DNA of 64,000 nt from contig CP047917.1 in NCBI GenBank assembly GCA_010202115.1, positions 1-64,000 on the forward strand, in the 5' to 3' direction. How positions within the stretch are numbered: the first letter of the stretch is position 1; each line of letters starts with the position of its first letter. Shown here piece after piece: positions 59,971-64,000 of the stretch. The stretch is from Candidatus Saccharibacteria bacterium oral taxon 488 (lineage in GTDB: Bacteria; Patescibacteriota; Saccharimonadia; Saccharimonadales; Saccharimonadaceae). Position numbers and translations under genes: made by a program. The notes under the pieces were generated by a model that was not told the DNA's origin, did not search any database, and was given only the letters and a program-made list of their open reading frames with translations.

Positions 59971-61602
59971 ATGGAACAGATTATTTCTCAGGCGGTGAAG
60001 CAACTTTTTGATCGAGATGTATCGGTGCAGTTGACGCGTCCCGACCCGAAGTTTGGTGATTTTGCGACGAATGTGGCGCTGCAATTAGCGAAACCCTTAG
60101 GTAAGAATCCGCGCGAGATTGCTGAGGCAATCGCTGAAGAGCTACGCGGCCGTCAGGAATTTAGCGAGGTTAGCGTGGCTGGGCCGGGTTTCATCAACAT
60201 GACGTTAAGTGACCAAGCGGTGCTGGAGTCGTTGAAAGTGCGGCCAGCGACTAATCGTGCAGGACAAACAGTGGTCATTGAAACCAATTGTCCGAATCCA
60301 TTTAAGGCTATGCACATTGGCCACGCGCTGAATGCGATTTTGGCGGACACTATGGCGAATTTGCTGGCGGTGGATGGTGCCTCAGTACACCGGGTGAGTT
60401 ATCACGGTGATGTCGGCACGCATGTCGGCAAGAGTATGTGGGCGATTCTTCGCGAGATTGATGGCGATGTCGGTAGATTAGAGGCTATTCCAGCCGATAA
60501 ACGCAATGAGTTTATGAGCCGCATGTACGTTGAAGGCGCACGGGCAGCCAAGGAATCGCCAGAGGCACGAGCGGAAATTGATGAGCTAGCCAAGCAATCG
60601 TTTGTGCTGGACGATCCGCTGTATAAGCAGGTGTATGAGATTTGTAAAGCCTGGAGTTTTGATGAAATTGACGCCAATGTGGCGCGGCTGGGCAATGTGC
60701 CGATTGAGCGGCGCTACGTCGAGAGTGAAACCGAAGTGCCAGGCAAGGCCTTGATCAAAGAAAAAACCCCAGAGGTCTTTACCGAATCAGACGGTGCGTA
60801 TATCTTCAAAGGTAGTCAATATGGTGCGTTTGATAATGTGTTCATCGGCTCGCACGGCAACGGTTTGTACGGCGCACACGATATGGGGCTGATTCAGCTG
60901 AAATATCAAGATTATCCGAACTTAGATTTGTCAGTTACGGTTAACGGCGAAGAGCAGGCGGCGTATTTCCGCGGCGTGATCGCCGCTAGTGAACTGGCAA
61001 TTCCAGAATTGAAAGGTAAATTGTTTAATTATGCGACTGGCCTCGTCAAACTAACGACTGGCAAGATGAGCTCGCGCACTGGCGAAGTGATTACCATCGA
61101 TTGGTTGTTTAACGAGTTCAAGAAAGCTATCACCCAAGCTGGCGGCGAGCCGACCGACGAGGTGGTGGCGGGTGCGCTGCGCTATCAATTTTTGAAGGTC
61201 AAAATTGGTAGCGATGTGGTCTTTGACGTTAATGATGCGGTCAGTCTGACTGGCAATACGGGTAGCTATCTGCAATACTCCCACGCTCGCGCTTGCGGTA
61301 TTCTCGCTAAATCTTCAGAGTCCGTTGCCTTTCCAAGGGTGATTGAAGGTGAGGATCGAGCGCTTATCCGGAAAATGACTGGATATACGGAAGTTGTTGA
61401 GCGGGCAGTTGAGCAACTGGAGCCGCATCATATCTGCACCTATTTGTTTGAATTGGCGCAGGAGTTCAACCGTTATTATGAGAAGAATCAAGTTGTCGGC
61501 AGCGACAAAGAAGCGCACCGCGTCGGTATTGTGGCGGTGTATGCTGATATCTTGAAGGCGGGACTCACCATTCTTGGTATCGTCGCCCCTGATAAGTTGT
61601 AA
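59971..61602 (+). CDS. argS: Arginyl-tRNA synthetase
   Basis: ArgRS attaches Arg to tRNA-Arg, such as the GCG isoacceptor at 25380. The 543-aa protein has the N-terminal additional domain (PDPKFGDFATNVALQLAKPL), a HIGH motif in NPFKAMHIGHALNA near residue 115, and the ArgRS helices around GYLGDWG-like SYHGDVGTHVGKSM. The DALR anticodon-binding domain is at the C-terminus (HARACGILAKS, EFNRYYEKNQV). The KMSKS loop appears as TGKMSSRTGEVI near 364, as usual in this family. Confidence 0.97.
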   Translation: MEQIISQAVKQLFDRDVSVQLTRPDPKFGDFATNVALQLAKPLGKNPREIAEAIAEELRGRQEFSEVSVAGPGFINMTLSDQAVLESLKVRPATNRAGQTVVIETNCPNPFKAMHIGHALNAILADTMANLLAVDGASVHRVSYHGDVGTHVGKSMWAILREIDGDVGRLEAIPADKRNEFMSRMYVEGARAAKESPEARAEIDELAKQSFVLDDPLYKQVYEICKAWSFDEIDANVARLGNVPIERRYVESETEVPGKALIKEKTPEVFTESDGAYIFKGSQYGAFDNVFIGSHGNGLYGAHDMGLIQLKYQDYPNLDLSVTVNGEEQAAYFRGVIAASELAIPELKGKLFNYATGLVKLTTGKMSSRTGEVITIDWLFNEFKKAITQAGGEPTDEVVAGALRYQFLKVKIGSDVVFDVNDAVSLTGNTGSYLQYSHARACGILAKSSESVAFPRVIEGEDRALIRKMTGYTEVVERAVEQLEPHHICTYLFELAQEFNRYYEKNQVVGSDKEAHRVGIVAVYADILKAGLTILGIVAPDKL

Positions 61603-61634
61603 AATATTATTAAATATTGTATGATATAGCAGAG

Positions 61635-62039
61635 ATGGACGAGTATCTTTCTGCTAATTTGATGACGCCTAAGCAGCGATTGATCAAGGCCGAGCCAGGA
61701 CTACGGCGTGAGTTTTTATTAGATTCGCAGCAGCTGAAATTAATTCGTGCGGTGTATGAACAGTCTCCGCAGACGTTTGATGATGCGACGAAGGCAGCGG
61801 TTGACATAGCACGGGTGGTACGACAAACGGTGGATTTTGCTCCGACTTTGGCTAACTCACCGCTACTCGATGCAGTTGAAGTTGCCAATCGTGAGGCTAC
61901 AAACTGTTTTGGCCATGTCATTATTGCCTCAGAATGTCTGGAGCAGCTCGGCATTGAGCATTTTGTCAGTTATGCGAATCAGCACGCCATGGTGACACTA
62001 TTTGATCGGAGCAGCGAGCGAGCTTTTTGCTGGATGTAG
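61635..62039 (+). CDS. Transglutaminase-like protein, 5' part (split by frameshift)
   Basis: A 134-aa frame carrying two of three likely catalytic residues: Cys91 in ATNCFGHVIIASE and His in SYANQHAMVTLFD. It ends at 62037 after ERAFCWM. Slipping back one base in the TTTTT run at 62024-62028 gives ERAFLLDVATEELCCDM, which supplies the third residue (Asp) and continues into the next entry. The ATG at 61635 follows a promoter TTGTAA-17-TATGAT by 9 nt; a TTG at 61617 is also open. Function, if active, would be a cysteine protease or amidase of the transglutaminase fold. Confidence 0.65.
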   Translation: MDEYLSANLMTPKQRLIKAEPGLRREFLLDSQQLKLIRAVYEQSPQTFDDATKAAVDIARVVRQTVDFAPTLANSPLLDAVEVANREATNCFGHVIIASECLEQLGIEHFVSYANQHAMVTLFDRSSERAFCWM

Positions 62040-62704
62040 CGACGGAGGAGTTGTGCTGTGATATGACTGGCGTAATTGGTAGCGGCGCGTCCAACCCGCT
62101 TGACCAGTTGGCGATGGGTGAGTTGCGGGCAGTGAACACATTTTTTTCAGAGGAACTCTTGAAACGACTACCGCCGTCGGTCGACAGGCAAAAATTTATC
62201 TGCTCAAGGCCATGGTTGTCGTTTGATGCTATTGATGCGGTACAATCTCATGAACATAAGCCCCGAAATCGTATATTACAATTCTTGACGCTACCTTCAA
62301 TACCAGGGCGCATGTTGTTGATTCAGCAGTACAATGCTGCCCGACAAGCGGGGTCGGGCGACATTGAAGCAGCAAGTGAAGAGCTGTCAGAATTATCAGG
62401 GATATATCTTGATGTTGATTCGCGAAATGGCCTGAAAGAAGTTGATGAGTTGTGCCGTCGGCTAATATCGGCGGGAAAATATGACGAAGCAATTGATTTG
62501 GCGACTATGGCGGACGAGAGCTTGGTTCCAGACGACAAATCGAAAAATAAGCTATTTTTGCCAGATGTCATGCGAAAAATTGCCAAACAGAAGGGCGACA
62601 AGAGACTTGCCCAAGAAGCCATTGCACTATATGAGGCGAAACCGCCAAATAGCCTGCGCAACGGCAAGCTTGCTGCAGCCAGAAAACTTTTAAATAATTT
62701 GTAA
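62027..62704 (+). CDS. Transglutaminase-like protein, 3' part
   Basis: A 225-aa frame read from a TTG at 62027, with no proper ribosome site of its own. It begins LDVATEEL, the expected continuation of the transglutaminase-like core, and then has about 190 mostly helical residues with TPR-like pairs (LCRRLISAGKYDEAIDLATM, RLAQEAIALYEA). Together the two parts would give a protein of about 360 residues. Either the gene carries a slip in the T5 tract, or the read does, or the shift is used. Confidence 0.65.
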   Translation: MLDVATEELCCDMTGVIGSGASNPLDQLAMGELRAVNTFFSEELLKRLPPSVDRQKFICSRPWLSFDAIDAVQSHEHKPRNRILQFLTLPSIPGRMLLIQQYNAARQAGSGDIEAASEELSELSGIYLDVDSRNGLKEVDELCRRLISAGKYDEAIDLATMADESLVPDDKSKNKLFLPDVMRKIAKQKGDKRLAQEAIALYEAKPPNSLRNGKLAAARKLLNNL

Positions 62705-62750
62705 AGTTTTATGCTACAATCAAGACACCACTTAACATAAAGGAGTTTTT

Positions 62751-63185
62751 ATGGCAGAGAAAAAAGTAGCCAAAAAGGCGACTACTAAACAGACGACTGC
62801 TAAGAAATCAATTGTGAAAAAACCAAGTGTGGCGGCACTGAAAGAAAAAGCGGCAGCAGTCAAGGGCCATGGCGGCGGTTTTATGACATTTATCCGTGAG
62901 CAGGGCGTGGTTGGCTTGGCTGTCGGTCTGGCGATCGGTACAGCGGCTGGCGATACCGTGAAAAAGTTGGTGACAGCGTTTATCGACCCGCTGGTGCAGT
63001 TGATTGTCGGCTCGCAGGAAGGTCTGCAAGCGGCATCATTCTCTGTTGAAATTGCCGGTCGTAAGGGTGAGTTTCTGTACGGCGCGTTTGTTAGCTCGCT
63101 CATCACTTTGTTAGCGGTGGCCTTTGTGGTGTATGCGATTATTCACTTCTTGAAGCTGGATAAATTAGACAAGAAAAAAGACTAA
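62751..63185 (+). CDS. mscL: Large-conductance mechanosensitive channel MscL with Lys-rich N-terminal extension
   Basis: MscL opens under membrane tension to release solutes on osmotic downshock. After an unusual Lys/Ala/Thr-rich extension of about 45 residues (AEKKVAKKATTKQTTAKKS), the family core appears: FIREQGVVGLAVGLAIGTAA (first span, pore-lining) and ALITLLAVAF-like SSLITLLAVAFVVYAIIHF (second span), ending in the charged KLDKLDKKKD bundle. Total length is 144 aa. AAGGAG precedes the ATG and TGCTACAAT (-10 at 62715-62720) lies upstream. A terminator follows. Confidence 0.92.
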   Translation: MAEKKVAKKATTKQTTAKKSIVKKPSVAALKEKAAAVKGHGGGFMTFIREQGVVGLAVGLAIGTAAGDTVKKLVTAFIDPLVQLIVGSQEGLQAASFSVEIAGRKGEFLYGAFVSSLITLLAVAFVVYAIIHFLKLDKLDKKKD

Positions 63186-63202
63186 TTGGGCCTTAAAAAC
63201 AG

Positions 63203-63233
63203 ATCCGCCGGATAAATGACGGCGGATTTTTAT
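63203..63233 (+). terminator. Intrinsic terminator after mscL
   Basis: ATCCGCCG (63203-63210), a 9-nt loop, CGGCGGAT (63220-63227), then TTTTAT. It probably also serves the convergent pyrH. Confidence 0.87.
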
Positions 63234-63297
63234 ATGAAACGGTTTATGCTAGAACAAGGCGTACCGCTCCTAGCGCGAGAGTATGGTGCTTAGTGGG

Positions 63298-64000
63298 CTA
63301 GGAAATTAGCGTGCCGACCGTCTCGCCGCGAGCGGCCCGGGCGATGTTGCCGTCGGTGAGCAGGTCGCAGATGATGACCGGTTTGTTCTCCTCGGCGGCC
63401 AGTCCAATGGCGGCCTTGTCCATAACAGTGATGTCAGGATTGGTGAGGATTTGGTCGTAGTTAAGATGGTCAAATTTAACGGCGTCAGGGAATTTAGCTG
63501 GGTCTTTGTCGTATACACCGTCGACTTTCGTCGTTTTGATCACAACGTCGCACTGCATCTCGAGGGCGAGGTTGAGAGCGGCGGTGTCGGTAGTCAGGAA
63601 GGGCCGGCCAGTGCCGCAGGCAACGATGACGATGCGGCCCTTCTTGATATGACTAAGGGCGCGGCGGAAGGTGTATTGGTCGATGAATTGATTAATCTCG
63701 ACGGTGGACAGGGCGCGGGTCGGTAGGGCAGCGTCGTTGAACACATCGGCCAGAGCGATGGCGTTCATTAGGGTGGAGAGCATACCGATGTTATGGGCCG
63801 AGACGGGCTGGATACCGTGGCCAATGATTTGGTTGCCGCGGACGTAATTGCCGCCGCCGACCATGATGACGACTTCGGCGCCGCTGCTCAAGGCCGGTTT
63901 GATTTGTTCGGCGATCCAACGAGCCCGCTTAGGATCGAAGCCGCTGGCAAACTCGCCCTGGAGCTGCTCGCCGGATAATTTGAGAAGGATACGTTTTGCC
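63298..64000 (-). CDS. pyrH: UMP kinase, 5' end outside window
   Basis: PyrH phosphorylates UMP to UDP. The reading frame enters the window at its right edge: the minus strand from 63999 reads AKRILLKLSGEQLQGE, the amino acid kinase start motif, so only a handful of N-terminal residues are missing. Further motifs are VVIMVGGGNYVRG, GTGRPFLTTDTAAL, TKVDGVYDKDPAKFPDA and VMDKAAIGLA. The apparent shorter start (TTG at 63891) is an artefact of the cut. It works with pyrG in pyrimidine nucleotide supply. Confidence 0.95.
   Translation of the reverse strand, partial: AKRILLKLSGEQLQGEFASGFDPKRARWIAEQIKPALSSGAEVVIMVGGGNYVRGNQIIGHGIQPVSAHNIGMLSTLMNAIALADVFNDAALPTRALSTVEINQFIDQYTFRRALSHIKKGRIVIVACGTGRPFLTTDTAALNLALEMQCDVVIKTTKVDGVYDKDPAKFPDAVKFDHLNYDQILTNPDITVMDKAAIGLAAEENKPVIICDLLTDGNIARAARGETVGTLIS

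Noticed and set aside
62022..62032. Programmed -1 frameshift signal in the transglutaminase-like gene
   Set aside because: A T5 run alone is not a standard slippery heptamer, and no downstream structure was obvious; an indel is simpler.
63298..63891. Complete short UMP kinase starting at 63891
   Set aside because: The frame continues to the window edge with the family start motif KRILLKLSGE.

Overview
The window begins at the GTG start codon of dnaA and contains dnaN, a putative oriC, groES-groEL, valS, argS, pyrG, pyrH, nrdAB, tsaD and two compact Mur ligases. It has almost no biosynthetic metabolism. It carries a large secretion/pilus gene set of the type common in Patescibacteria (CPR), so the most likely source is a host-dependent Candidatus Saccharibacteria (TM7) chromosome linearised at dnaA. 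TGA acts as stop at the ends of conserved genes (groES, murE-like, comF), so the UGA-recoded Gracilibacteria/Absconditabacteria are excluded. The lineage call rests on gene content, not on a search.

Layout. 1-2709: dnaA, a DnaA-box-rich spacer, dnaN. 2711-18702 (minus strand, head-on to a fork leaving the origin): a minimal type IV secretion (T4SS)-like operon. It encodes two paralogous VirB6-like polytopic proteins, a PrgI/VirB3-like protein, a detached TraC/VirB4 N-terminal domain protein, the VirB4 ATPase, a 1071-aa membrane protein ending in a C39-like peptidase, three small membrane-anchored proteins and a secreted lysozyme-CHAP hydrolase. 18810-22445: a Tat-type lipoprotein, tRNA-Asp, and a tandem array of six VirB2-like pilin genes; a seventh lies at 26128. 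22553-27285: hsp20, comF, rlmH, a tRNA-Arg/Ser/Ser-SGNH hydrolase-rlmH transcription unit, tRNA-Ser. 27272-35683: valS with a cluster of parS-like palindromes, a FemAB-type transferase, tsaD interrupted in frame by a 151-bp palindromic element, a MurE-like ligase, and a kinase-phosphatase-RNA ligase fusion. 35760-43319: a frameshifted giant SGNH protein followed by small membrane proteins and a duplicated gene-end remnant, a MurF-like ligase, a possible PD-(D/E)XK nuclease with a partner. 43316-51000: CIRCE-groES-groEL, a sugar-phosphate isomerase, a MacB-like ABC pair, tRNA-Ser, an unknown AT-rich gene beside a dead folC fragment. 51078-64000: NrdR-box-controlled nrdA-nrdB (tyrosine-less, class Ic-like R2), a second SGNH giant, pyrG, argS, a transglutaminase-like gene split by a frameshift, mscL and a partial pyrH.

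Two themes cross the window. First, many starts sit only 6-10 nt downstream of a good -10 element, often of the extended TGn type, so leaderless mRNAs look common. Second, the secretion operon, the pilin array, the wall hydrolase and the Mur/Fem enzymes together look like an envelope and cell-contact machine suited to an epibiont. No rRNA, transposase, integrase or CRISPR array was seen.
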